Shown here: piece by piece, positions 9,877 to 19,632 of the stretch | How positions within the stretch are numbered: position 1 is the first letter of the stretch | Layout: the number at the start of each line of letters is the position of its first letter | From: Cercozoa sp. M6MM | Taxonomy: Eukaryota; Endomyxa: Ascetosporea | Assembly (NCBI GenBank): GCA_040357565.1 | Contig: JBDODJ010000115.1 | Length of the DNA stretch: 36,478 nt | Reading direction: 5' to 3' (one strand) | Program-made: the position numbers and the translations under genes | The notes under the pieces: generated by a model | The model's database searches: none | Seen by the model: only the letters and a program-made list of their open reading frames with translations | What the model was told of the DNA's origin: nothing

Positions 9877-10175
9877 CTAGTGGCACTGCACCACCGACTG
9901 TAATGTGATAACAGTCCCATCGCATCAAAAATCCGTTTAAACCGCACGGAAAGTCAGGATTGTTGGTATTTTTCAGGGACGCGCTGGCTACACCCAGTGA
10001 TCTCGCTTGAGGGCCGCGCGTGTGTGTACCAGTGTTTACCGGGTGTTTGAAGTGTAATAAAATCCTCAGAAACCTTTTTTAGTCCACTGAGGCGATTTAT
10101 CTTTTCGGCACCCACAAAACAAAGGTTCTCTTGATTATCTTGTGCTCAGCGATTGTACGTTCGAATGGGTCCAGG
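9877..10175. promoter_or_regulatory. Divergent intergenic region, membrane protein and NAF1-like gene
   Basis: A 299-bp spacer between divergent start codons, expected to hold both promoters. It includes AT-rich runs (GTAATAAAATCC near 10056, CTTTTTTAGTCC near 10073) but no motif I can assign. Confidence 0.35.
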
Positions 10176-10896
10176 ATGTCTGTGTTGGACGAAATCGCCG
10201 CGGAGATTGGTCTGTCGCTGATGTCGCAGGAGGAGACGATGCGAGACGACGACGAGGGCGAGGGTCAGACCGAATCCAAGCAGGCCGAAACGAGCGTTGA
10301 GCCAACTGGGTTTGAGTTCGACGCCTCCACAATGTCGGAGGTTATTCTCGGTCAAGTCACTTCCGTCATGCAGTCCGAGAAGACGATTGTTGTGCGCGCA
10401 CTGCCGGATGCGCCGCTGCTGGACGTCAAGTCGGCCATCACGCTCGACTCGGCGCCGCTGGCTCGCGTGAGCGACGTGCTGGGCCAGTTGTCGTCGCCGA
10501 TCTACACGGCCGTACTGGTGGTGCCACTCACGCCGGACCTTCTGGAGAAACTTCGCGACGGTGCCCTCGTGTCGACGGTGCCGCAGCTCGCGCAGACTGT
10601 CGCTACCGACTCACTCGATGTCGAAGGCATCGACGAAGACCGTACCTTCATTCCCTCCCTGTGTTTACAATGATGATGACTATATTACCACGTTGCGTGC
10701 AGCCGAGATGCCGAACGAAATGTTTGAGGATGCCAAACCGCCGCAGCAGCAGCGCAAGGAACGCAGGGGGAAACACTCGCAGCGCGGCCGACGCGGAAAG
10801 CCGCGCCGAGGACGCGGTTCCAGAAGAGGACGTCTTATCACGGGCACTGCCGTTGCTGGCAACGCAAGCTTCGGCCTCTTTTCGCTCGACGTGTAG
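10176..10896 (+). CDS. NAF1: H/ACA snoRNP assembly factor NAF1-like (Gar1/Naf1 domain)
   Basis: Two exons, 10176-10641 and 10703-10896, joined in phase 1, give 219 residues. NAF1 escorts the dyskerin-NOP10-NHP2 core during assembly of H/ACA snoRNPs (and telomerase RNA in many species) and is later replaced by GAR1. The N-terminus is acidic (EETMRDDDEGEGQ). Residues about 54-115 follow the Gar1/Naf1 beta-barrel: GQVTSVMQSEKTIVVRA, a short LDSAPLARVSDVLGQL, then SSPIYTAVLVVPL. After the intron comes EMPNEMFEDAK, like the post-barrel acidic segment of NAF1, and a basic RGR-rich tail. NAF1 is preferred over GAR1 because the N-terminus is acidic rather than RGG-rich; the short length leaves GAR1 possible. 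Start: the ATG at 10176 precedes SVLDEIAAEIG. Confidence 0.68.
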
Positions 10897-11096
10897 CTCC
10901 ATCGGCTCCGCACGCACTGGCCAGTCCATGTCGGATCGGATTCCGTCTACCAATCGTATTCGTCGATCCGATTCATTGATTTATCAGTATCTCACGTAGC
11001 TTACTCATCGTTACTTACCGTACGTACATAACGGATTTAGGATACAACCAATCCCGTCTGTTTATTCAATGCCCTAATTAAAATTATTCTACTCGA

Positions 11097-13070
11097 CTAC
11101 CTTGACCGAGCCTCAGAGCCGGAACCCTTGAGTGTGTCGGAACTGAGAGTATCGCAGTCGTCGTCAGGGGCAGGTGCCACCTGGCACTGCCAGAGCTTGA
11201 CGTCGCCGTCCTCACTGGCACTCAACAGAACACGACGCTCGTCATGCCACTGCAAATCGACGATGGCGCCACTGTGCGCCTGCAGTTCGTCCACCGGCTG
11301 TCCCGTGGCGAGTGACCACAAGATCATCTAACACAGCACACACACATGGTATACTCGGATAAATTATGGGAAAAGACTATGTGTGTGTGTAGTAGAAAGT
11401 ACTCTGCCATCAAAGGTGCCAAGAACGAGCATGCCAATCGACTCGAGAACACCCAGTGCTGTCACAGGTCGCCTGGCACCGTCAAAGAAATGCTCCTGCA
11501 GGCGCGGTCGCGGCACTTTCTCCGGAGTGAAAGCTCCTGCCGCTGAGACCAGACAAGTCCACGCGGCGGCAGAGCAATCCTCTCCACCACTGTCGTTGCA
11601 TTCTCTCATTGAGTAAAACAAACAAACAAAAGCTGCCAAGACAATGTACCTGAAAAGCAAGCGCTGTCGTTTGGCCCACCTGACAGCTCGAACGGCTCCA
11701 ACGTGTCCACACAACTCTCCGACCACCTCGATTTCGCTTAGGCCTCCTGGCGAGCACAAGGGCGGCCTCAGCGAAACAATCACTCTGTTGTCAGGAGAAT
11801 ACCAAAATTAACAACATAAAGTCAACACAATGGTAGCAAAAGCGAGAGTACACTTTGTCCGTGCTGGTGCCGAGAAAAAGGCGCGATCCGATCGGATCGA
11901 AGGAAGAGCACAGGACCTGACAATCGTCGGCAATGACGGCTCTTTCTGTCCTTCGTATTTGTGTCAAGTCGGCGTTCAGCAGTGCCACAAAGCCCTTGAC
12001 TGAGACGCAGGAGACGCACTCGCGCACTTCGTCAAAAAAGACAGACTCGACGGCATGTCGCCAGAATCGCGTGCTGTGCAGCAGCGTGAAGCCTTTCTGC
12101 GCGTTCTGTTTCTCATTTTCCTGTCCTGTTTTCTGCCGATTTTTCTGTTCGTTTGGTCGTTGGGACGGTTCGCGTCTGTGTCGCTCTTGCAGTTCGTGTT
12201 TCGACAGACGGCCGTCTTGCGTTGTTATTCTGTAGGTGTTGATGCTGCCGTTGCTGGTGCCGACAACGAGGTCGTCCTGCTGCCAACACACGCAGGTGGG
12301 CACACTGTCGACGGCGAGACTGTGCGCGAGCTGCCACCGGTAGTTGCGAAAGCGCCACAGTGACACGTTGCCCTCGCTGCCTCGGCGACATGTCACGACC
12401 AGTCGGTCGCGACGCGAGTCGGCATCGAGTCTCCACGCCGTTCCTGTTATCGACTGCGACTGCCTCAACATCGCGATCGGGTGACTCGGCAGCGAGCCGT
12501 ACGCACCGTTGGCACACACGTTGAATCGCGGACAGTTTTCTGCAGGCACAGCTTGTTTCTCAAAGCCAAAGGACTCAAAACTCAAAACAAAAACAAAAAC
12601 AAACTGACTACCTGGAACACGAAGGAACTGTAGCAAGGCGCGTGATCGACAAAGTTCTGGTGCCGCAATCACCGACGAAATGAACATATCGAGGCCCTGC
12701 CGCCGTTTCTCAACAAAAGCACTGTCGTGACTGACTCGGAACCACGTTTTTGGCGGCAACGGCGGCACGTGACTGCCCATTCGCGCGAGCGCTTTCGCCT
12801 GCTCACACCCCAGTAAACTACCACATCAAAAATAATCAGACAGAGACAGGTGATGAATCGCACGAGTGCATCAAATTCACTGAAGCGGTGTGAGATCGAC
12901 CACGAAAAACGCTGGTTCCATGTCACCACAACAACGAACCTGCAAGGCACACACAAAAGCTGAACTGGAAAGTCATCTTCAAAAACAGCGAACACTGTTG
13001 CGGCCTTGTCGCGCCGCGCGACTGCTACGTGCGCCTTTAGCGGAAGAGACTCCCGCAAGTCGACGCTCAT
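11097..13070 (-). CDS. PX domain plus WD40 repeat protein
   Basis: Seven exons: 13070-12994, 12939-12864, 12798-12612, 12539-11852, 11784-11650, 11589-11403 and 11327-11097. The product is 526 residues. Residues about 8-112 are a phox-homology domain. It has the strand VVVVTWNQRFSWSISHRFSEF with the phosphoinositide-binding Arg of the R-[FY]-S-[ED]-F motif, the proline loop VPPLPPKTWF, and the helix FVEKRRQGLDMFISSVI. The rest is WD40-like: GNVSLWRFRNY, LVVGTSNGSINTYRI, LLFSGGEDCSAAAW, MILWSLATGQ and LLSASEDGDVKLWQ. A basic Gln/Asn/Lys insertion sits between blades. Such a protein is expected on endosomal membranes rich in PI3P, with the WD40 propeller binding partners; FYVE-WD40 proteins (WDFY1/2) are functional analogues. 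The first intron (54 bp) is a multiple of three and splices inside the PX strand. Confidence 0.85.
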
Positions 13071-13418
13071 AGCACCTAACACCCTGGCCCTGGTGACCTG
13101 AAACCAATTTCAGTCAAAATGGCGGATTTGACCACAAGTCAATATTTCATTTGACATCGAATGTCGGATAATATGTGGAGCTCGTTCGGTCTCTCAGCAC
13201 AACAAACAAAGCTTACCAGTGTTATTGCAGCATAGCACACACAGGGAGACCAGATTGAGTTCCTGGAGCCTTTATTTTTATTGTGCGCTCCGAGTACACT
13301 CTACTATCTCCGACAGCGGTGTGTGAAGTCTCGTGCCTGTGTTAGTTCAAGTGTACGAGGTGTGTTTTTCTGTGAGCAGAGTCTTGTTTTGCTGAAACTG
13401 ATTTACTTGTAGCACAAA
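13071..13418. promoter_or_regulatory. Divergent intergenic region, PX-WD40 and CPSF4
   Basis: A 348-bp spacer between two divergent start codons. It holds no recognised RNA gene or repeat and is inferred to carry both promoters and 5' UTRs. Confidence 0.35.
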
Positions 13419-14864
13419 ATGAATGTGGACGATGACGAATTTGAGGAGTTTCCGCTCGAGATCTCAGAGTACGCCGACTCGCTCGAAAAGGAATACGCGG
13501 AGCGACTACTTGATGTTGGTTTTGTTTTAGAAAGAGAAATTGCGTCGTAGCAGTACTTTTTGGGTGCAGGAACGGAAAAACGTGTGCAAGTTCTTCCTAA
13601 AAGGCACGTGCACGAAAGGCGACACCTGCCAGTTCCGTCATTCGACTGCAAAGGTGCATTTCCTGAGTACTTAGTGCGGTAGCTAAGACAGTGAAATTGT
13701 GTGCTGTAGGAGAAGACAATTGTGTGCAAGCACTGGCTGCGAGGATTGTGCAAGAAGGCCGATCAGTGCGAGTTCTTGCATGTGTACGACATGTCGCGCA
13801 TGCCAGTGTGCCACTTCTGGCAGCAGCAAGGTCGTTGCGGCAATCCAGACTGCACATTCCTTCATATGGATGAAGGTAGACTCTTTTACTCGTTCCAAAG
13901 CAGGGTAAAGAAACAATCAACTGTATGGCAGGAGAGCAACGGAGAGAGTGCCAGTGGTTTGCGCGCGGATTCTGCCGAAATGGACCGAACTGTACCGTGT
14001 GTCTGCGTTTCTTGTTTGTTTTGAATTGCTTCTCTTGCTTAGGCAAGCAACGACACGTGCTCAAGTCGCCTTGTCCGCTTTATTTGGCAGGCTTTTGTCC
14101 GCGCGGTCCATCATGCCCGTTTGGCCAGTGAGTCAGCAGCTTTTCTGTTTTCGTTTTGTTTTTGGGTGTGCGCTTTTGTGGTTGACTGACGGGTGTTGAC
14201 GCAGTCCAAAGTTCGAAGTGCCATCCAGTGACCTGCCGCCGATCTCTCACCGCGACTTCTTATGGACCGCCCCTTGTGCGTTCCCAACTTTGATTTTGAG
14301 CTATTGCTTTCTTTTGTACTGATAGGTGTGTGTGTGTACTTCAGTCTTGTGCACTCTGTGCGGACACAATGGTCATACGTCGTCTCATTGCACTCTGTGA
14401 GTCTCCTTTGTTTCAGTTTTTGGCAATGAGGAGGCTTGACACCTGTGTGCAGGCGAGGCAATGTGCAAGGCAAGCGGCCGCTGCACGAGGTGCAGTGTCA
14501 CAAGTGCGGCGAGTATGGCCACTACGCCAACATGTGCACCAACCTGCGCAAGCCGGGTCCGCACCAGCAAGGCCACGCGCGACAACGACAGCCGCACTGG
14601 CAGACGCACGCACATCAGCACACGCACGGGGCCGAGTACCCCGAGCAGCAGCCGCAGCAGCAGCAGCAGCAGCAGTACGCAGGTGGCAATGCGGCCTACC
14701 AGGCGGCTCCACCGAGCAACAGCTACGGTCACGCCTACCAGCAGCAGTCGCAACAAGACTACAGCAGTCATTACGGCAGTGCCTATCGCGGTCGGGGTCG
14801 TGGACGAGGTGGCTACCGTCCGCGCGGCCGTGGTCGAGGACGTGGCAACTTTCACCAATACTAG
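13419..14864 (+). CDS. CPSF4: Cleavage and polyadenylation specificity factor 30 kDa subunit (five CCCH fingers, two zinc knuckles)
   Basis: Eight exons: 13419-13514, 13570-13653, 13710-13875, 13932-13991, 14043-14127, 14205-14275, 14345-14396 and 14453-14864. The product is 341 residues. CPSF30 with WDR33 reads the AAUAAA signal in pre-mRNA 3'-end processing. Five CCCH fingers appear in order: CKFFLKGTCTKGDTCQFRH, CKHWLRGLCKKADQCEFLH, CHFWQQQGRCGNPDCTFLH, CQWFARGFCRNGPNCKQRH and CPLYLAGFCPRGPSCPFGH. Finger 2 is nearly identical to the animal one. Two CCHC knuckles follow, CTLCGHNGHTSSHC and CHKCGEYGHYANMC; many orthologues have one or none. The C-terminus is Gln/His-rich, then RGRGRGRGGY repeats typical of RNA-binding RGG tails. 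The acidic N-terminus MNVDDDEFEEF matches the family. All seven introns are phase-consistent. Confidence 0.95.
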
Positions 14865-14918
14865 CTACAGTTTTACAGGTTTTCAACAGCACCAACGTTA
14901 AATTTTGAGCCTGTGCTC

Positions 14919-15204
14919 ATGTCGGTTCGCTGCCCAGCGTGTCGCGTCAGCCAGGTTTCTCACAACTGGGCAGCCGAGTCGATCGCGACCAAGGCAGTGC
15001 GTTTTCCGTTTGATCTGCACCGATCAGTCGCTATCGGTGCCCGAAGCCGGCGAGCAACGCGTAGAACATTCATTCTTGCGCTCAATCAGTGCGTTTAAGC
15101 ACGCTGGGAGATTGAAACGCCGAGAGCAGGTTGCACCGACGTTTGGTGATTTTGCCGCACGGTTTCAAGTTGGTGAGTATGTACCACGGATCATGTATCT
15201 CTAG
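14919..15204 (+). CDS. Possible small protein or 5' exons of the downstream gene
   Basis: A two-exon frame, 14919-14954 (MSVRCPACRVSQ) and 15028-15204, joined in phase 0, would give 70 residues: a CPAC motif, then a charged stretch (EAGEQRVEHSFLRS, GRLKRREQVAPTFGDFAARF). It may be an independent small gene, part of the 5' leader of the zinc-ribbon gene at 15329, or chance. The CxxC start and charged composition are the only support. Confidence 0.25.
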
Positions 15205-15248
15205 TGAGTGCGTTATTGAGCTTACTTTTGTTACCTTCGTGGCAGCCT

Positions 15249-15302
15249 GAAAGATCGTAAAAGTACGTTGGCCACAAATTGGCGAAAGATCGTAAAAGTA
15301 CG
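15249..15302 (+). repeat. 19-bp direct repeat in the 5' flank of the zinc-ribbon gene
   Basis: GAAAGATCGTAAAAGTACG occurs exactly at 15249-15267 and 15284-15302, 35 bp apart. It lies just upstream of the predicted start codon at 15329, so it could be a duplicated promoter or UTR element. Confidence 0.75.
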
Positions 15303-15328
15303 ATAGATTGAAAACGGCTGGGGCAACG

Positions 15329-16451
15329 ATGCCGAAAAACCATTTGCGAAGATGGTGCGCCATTTGTGGCAGTAATCGTGTTAAGGTGAGTTCCCTCAGC
15401 AGGTTCATCCAGTTAGACTGAGCAATGTGGGCATCGTTTCTAGCCAGGAACCAAGGCATGCCAGCGATGTGTCACCTCACAAAGAAGGTATCGATATTCG
15501 AACCAATAATTTGCATCCTGCCAGAGTTTTCTTTGTCGTTTCCTCTTAGACCTTTCGGGAACCCGTGGTGCGGCGGATGCGGCGGTCGGAGAGCAGTCGC
15601 ACAAGCTGCCACGTTCTGCCAAAAGTGCAGCGACGCGATAGGTGACCATTTCAGTTTGTACAGTCTTCCATTGTGATAGAAAGAACTGCCGGCTCAGGCT
15701 TGAGTCCAAAAACGCAGTCCAAAGCGCCGACATCGCCGAGTGTGTCGTCGCTTGACATCTCAGCAAGGTGCTTTGTCTTTCCTTTTGGTCTACGCATATT
15801 ATTTTATGAAAGCTCCTTTCAACTAAGTTTATTGACATTGTTCTGATCGAAGACCGGACCCTGTTGCGGTGCGGAAGCGCATGCCACCGCCGCCGATTCC
15901 TCTTCCACGCACCCCTACGTCGCCTGCTGCGTAGTTTTCTTTCTTCATTTTTTTATCCCGTTACCTCTCTCTTGGGTAGTCCCATACCATCAGTCTCGCC
16001 GAGACCAATGCGATCGGTGCAGTTGCCAGCATCGCGCGTGCCACCGCCTGCGCCGACACGGAGTGTCATTCCGCCGCCTGCACCGACAAGAAGCAGCGTG
16101 CCACCTGTGCCTGCGAGAAAGAAAAGTGCCATTCCTCCCGTCGGTGGGAGGAGTGCGATTCCTCCCGTTCCTCCCCGAACGGTTCCTGTGCCACCCCGCA
16201 GTGCCGTGCCTCCTAGGTACACCCGTCATCGTTGACATACACTTCCCTATTTGACATCGGTCTTTTGCTGAAGGGCACCTTCCCACGTCGTGCCTCGTGT
16301 GCCACCGCGTGCTCCTGCAAGGTACATTCAACCCTCAGGTTTCAGAGAAATATGACTGGTTTATAGAGGACCACCGCCAGCGCCGATTCGCAGCGCAGTG
16401 CCGCCACGAGCGCCACCGCGTCCAAACCCTTTCACCAACCGCGGCTACTAG
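15329..16451 (+). CDS. Double zinc-ribbon protein with proline/arginine-rich tail
   Basis: Eight exons: 15329-15385, 15444-15487, 15550-15641, 15680-15767, 15853-15930, 15980-16216, 16274-16321 and 16367-16451. All are phase-consistent; the product is 242 residues. The N-terminal 60 residues hold two CxxC...CxxC zinc ribbons in tandem: WCAICGS...ACQRC and WCGGCGG...FCQKC. A Ser/Thr/Pro linker (LSPKTQSKAPTSPSVSSLD) leads to about 130 residues of repeats such as VPPPAPTRSVIPPPAPTRS and SAIPPVPPRTVPVPPRS. These repeats are rich in PxxP and arginine, ending NPFTNRGY. The tail looks like a ligand for SH3, WW or profilin-type domains. The family is not recognised. Cross-exon completion of the four CxxC pairs is strong evidence that the splicing is right. 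The start could lie further upstream if exons at 14919-15204 belong here. Confidence 0.78.
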
Positions 16452-16562
16452 TCGCCTACGGTACAGTCCGTTGCCGTCCAGCCGCACACAAAAGATACGT
16501 CCACCCACGTGGTCCCATCATGTCAGTGGTAAATGACAATGTGAGGTGAGCTTGGGATCATG

Positions 16563-16587
16563 TTAATGTGACGTGACGTCACATTAA
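16563..16587. repeat. Near-perfect palindrome TTAATGTGACG / CGTCACATTAA
   Basis: Two 11-bp arms, 16563-16573 and 16577-16587, are exact reverse complements around a TGA spacer. The centre contains TGACGTCA, the classic CRE-type bZIP site. It is positioned between two 3' ends rather than at a promoter. Confidence 0.9.
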
Positions 16588-16738
16588 TTTGAGCTACCAC
16601 ATTCTATGTGAGCTGGTGTCACATCATCACGTCATTCACCATGCTGTGAATTTTATTTAAGTTACACGATACTCCAGCGGGGAGCCGAGCGCGACGCTGC
16701 GGCTAGCGCTGGACTTGACTCGACTGCAGTCGAGTATG

Positions 16739-16776
16739 GTACGTACGGTGCTATTGTAGCACGGTACCGTACGTAC
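16739..16776. repeat. Inverted repeat GTACGTACGGTGCTA with 5-bp asymmetry
   Basis: The arm at 16739-16753 is complementary to TAGCAC...CGTACGTAC at 16757-16776, apart from an extra GGTAC in the right arm, around a TTG loop. This would fold as a strong hairpin with a bulge. Confidence 0.85.
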
Positions 16777-16892
16777 TGTACTATCGAACGAAAATCGAAG
16801 AAACGAAAAGTTGCGTTCGTCAGTCAGTTTTCAGTTTTCAGTTTGCGTTGTTGCGTTGGTGCGTGTTGGGGGAGTCAACATAATCGATTAAC

Positions 16893-19370
16893 TTAATCGT
16901 CTTCCGTGAAGTAGATAACCCGGTGGTCCCTGCAAAACACACACATACACATACACACACACACCTCTTTCATTGAAACAAAAATCGATCGAATGCGTGT
17001 GTGTGGCACGGTACCTATCGTCGATGCGATGATCGGTGGCAGCAGCAGAAGCGAGGTTATCCATGTGCTCGGCGTCGGCATCGGAGAACTGCAATGACGG
17101 GAGAAAATGTTAAATCAAAAAGGGCAAAACTGGGAATGAAATACCGCTCTGGGTCGATGTCCGTATGCCATACTGAGCTCATCAGCGTCTCTGCAATCAA
17201 AACAAGTAAATTTAACCTCACAGCAAAAGAAGGCAGGAAAGAGCTGTGTACTCCTCCCCTGCTGCTCGTTCGTGCGTGTCCAACTCGTGAATATCATACT
17301 CTAGACACAGTGAATATTCCATCCTTTAAAGCACAGTGGGCACAGGGACTTGATTCTTGGTACCAGGCGTATGATGCACTTGGTTGCCATCATCGTCCAA
17401 AAGTCTCACATCGTTGCGACCATTTTGCAAAGCACCTGCAGGCCAAGCAAAAGAAAGTTAAGAGACCAAAAGGAAACTCAAGCAATCACTGTACGTCTTT
17501 GGCGAGTTTTGCGCGAAAGCGTCGGTTTCGGCATGGTTTCACCCACATCCTGCAGCACGTCACGCATGTTGGCCGCGCGGAAGATTGACCTGGAGTGAAG
17601 AAATACAAAAAAAAACACGGCTCGGATTTCCAAACAAACGGAACACACCGGAAAAACGGCTCAGCGAACGTGTTGGCATGTCCAGGGTCGTAAAAGTCCT
17701 TCACCTACAGCGGAAATCGTGTCAAAACAGAGTCTCGGGTGAGCTAAAGCTACCGGGAAGGCATAGCGGTGCGCCAACGCAGCCAAAAACATTTCGATAC
17801 AAATGATAAAATCTTGCAGCTGCTTGGCGATCTTGTCACCTGACCAAAGGCAAGACACGGCTATTGTGACCACACAAAGTCACAGAGATACACAGGGTAC
17901 CCTCCTCATGCTCATCGCCTAGAACACCGGCCGAGACGAGAATGGCCAGGGCGACTGATTGCCACCAGCTGTTGGAAAACACAGGTCAGTTGGAAAATAC
18001 CAAAATCACGAGACAAAGAGGGATACGTGAACATAATGACGGCTTTGATGCACATGAACTTGGCCACAGGGTTCAACGGGGCCAGCAGATCCTTGGTGCC
18101 TAGTCAGGGGGAGGGGTGGGGGTTGAATAGTAAGGAAGCGGGAACGGGGCTTAAAGTATAGCCTACCCAGGTAGAAGTAGGCCAGGCAGTAGAGCGCCCA
18201 CATCTGCGAGCAGTTTGTCAGCAGTGCCACGTAGAGGTAGCCGTCGTTGAACTTGAGGGCACCTAGAAGGTGTCGGGGTATCCCCCTAGGGTATCGGGTA
18301 TGTGGGTAATGTAAGAGGGTACCATCAGTATAGGCACCCGCCAGGGACAGAATGAGCGTCAGCGCAGCACAGAGGAGCTTGACTGGCACGTACTGCAGGA
18401 TGCCTGATCGGCCACAAGAGGAATTTTAGACCCTTTTGACCTTTCATTACCCCCCTCCTCCTGTTACCAAGTTTGTTCTTGGCGAGGAATTCGTCGCCCA
18501 TTCGCCATGGCGTTACACACCTGTGCGGATACCGTGTTTTAGCCCCCTTTTACCCTCTTTACACCTCTTGCCCCTTCACTCATTTTACTCCTTTACTCTC
18601 TCTTACCCCCCCCCCAGACAGTCATACCGAAGCGGGAAGATATGCCGCACGATCGGAAACTCTTGCAACGCACGCGCCAGCAGCGGCTCGCCTCCCACGA
18701 ACTAACCAATCAACGCATATTTACGATACCTTCTTCTACCCCCCCCAGAACGAAGGAGAAACAAAAACTACCTCGACGAGCATGAGGAAGAAGGAGTACA
18801 TGACGAACGCTTCGTAGAGGTCACGCAGCGTATCGAATACCTACGGGGAGGTGGGTTAAGAGGTAGGAGGAAAGAGGGTTAAGGAGGGGAGGGGTAAAAG
18901 GGGTAAGAGGTAGCAGTAAAGGGATAAAGGGGCAAAGAAGGGGAGGGGTAAAGCTACGATAGCACTGCTCGGGAAGCGCAGGCCGAGCCACGCCTGCAGC
19001 GCGTACACCGGCACCATCAGCAGGATACGCAGCACATGCTTGCGCATCACCTGTTCGCACATGTGTCGTATCATCTACCAAAGTGCCAACAACAAAAGGG
19101 TACCGGATTTTGATTAAAGATCGCATGTGTTCTGACTGCAACACAACGGAGAAACATGGTGGGGGAGGGGGGGGGGGGGGTTAAGTCAAATGGTACCATG
19201 GTGCAGTGTCAGAATCGTCGCAAGGAAGGCAAACACGCCGCCGATCCAACTGCGTTAGAACAGCACGTACCAATAGAAAGAGGTACAAAGAGGCCAATGA
19301 CACGAAAAGTGGGTCAACAACACGCCTGAGCAGAAACTTACAACAGCGTGTTTCCGATCTCGACTGCCAT
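16893..19370 (-). CDS. TMEM184/LAZ1/OSTalpha-type seven-helix membrane protein
   Basis: Eighteen exons give 393 residues: 19370-19342, 19249-19197, 19135-19104, 19074-18958, 18840-18772, 18701-18628, 18520-18468, 18403-18323, 18262-18167, 18099-18027, 17968-17901, 17839-17754, 17704-17649, 17589-17495, 17435-17364, 17190-17174, 17088-17015 and 16929-16893. The family (Solute_trans_a) includes bile-acid transporter OSTalpha, TMEM184 and plant LAZ1, in plasma, endosomal or vacuolar membranes. Hallmarks in order: FWIGGVFAFLATILTLH; VLRILLMVPVYALQAWLGL; VFDTLRDLYEAFVMYSFF; VGGEPLLARAL; CVTPWRMGDEFL; GILQYVPVKLLCAALTL; DGYLYVALLTNCSQMWALY; LNPVAKFMCIKAVIMF; WWQSVALAILV; and AHRYAFPVKDFYDP. The tail is acidic. 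Oddities: an apparent 29-bp intron (19075-19103) and a 17-bp exon (17190-17174). Intron polypyrimidine tracts are TTTACCCC-rich. Confidence 0.9.
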
Positions 19371-19632
19371 CTTTTTGGGCTGTGCGTTTTGTCGTCTTAC
19401 AGACAACTTTCTGCGCAGCACGCAGCCCTATTAACTTCGCACACACCACCTAACGGTCTAGATCTGCCGGTGATGCCAGCACCACAGCACCTCTTCGCTC
19501 GAGCCGGCAGCCGGTCTATTTGCGTTCAATCGACTCAAGGGCGCCGACTCAAGAAGAAGACTGTAACCGGTGTGATCACAGTAGAGAGTGCGATTAGACG
19601 CGCAGAGCACGTTACCCGTGATTATTTGTGCC

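Larger units (their letters stand above)
16452..16892. other. Convergent 3'-3' spacer with two large inverted repeats
   Basis: Both flanking genes end here. The spacer carries two palindromic structures (annotated separately) and runs of short repeats such as CAGTTTTCAGTTTTCAGTTT near 16828. There is no protein-like frame and no recognised RNA gene. The hairpins may help transcript ends or be cruciform-forming. Confidence 0.5.

Noticed and set aside
15082-15838. Two minus-strand frames of 125 and 132 codons antisense to the zinc-ribbon gene
   Set aside because: The plus-strand exons complete four CxxC pairs and a proline-rich tail in phase. The minus frames have no domain and would overlap them entirely.
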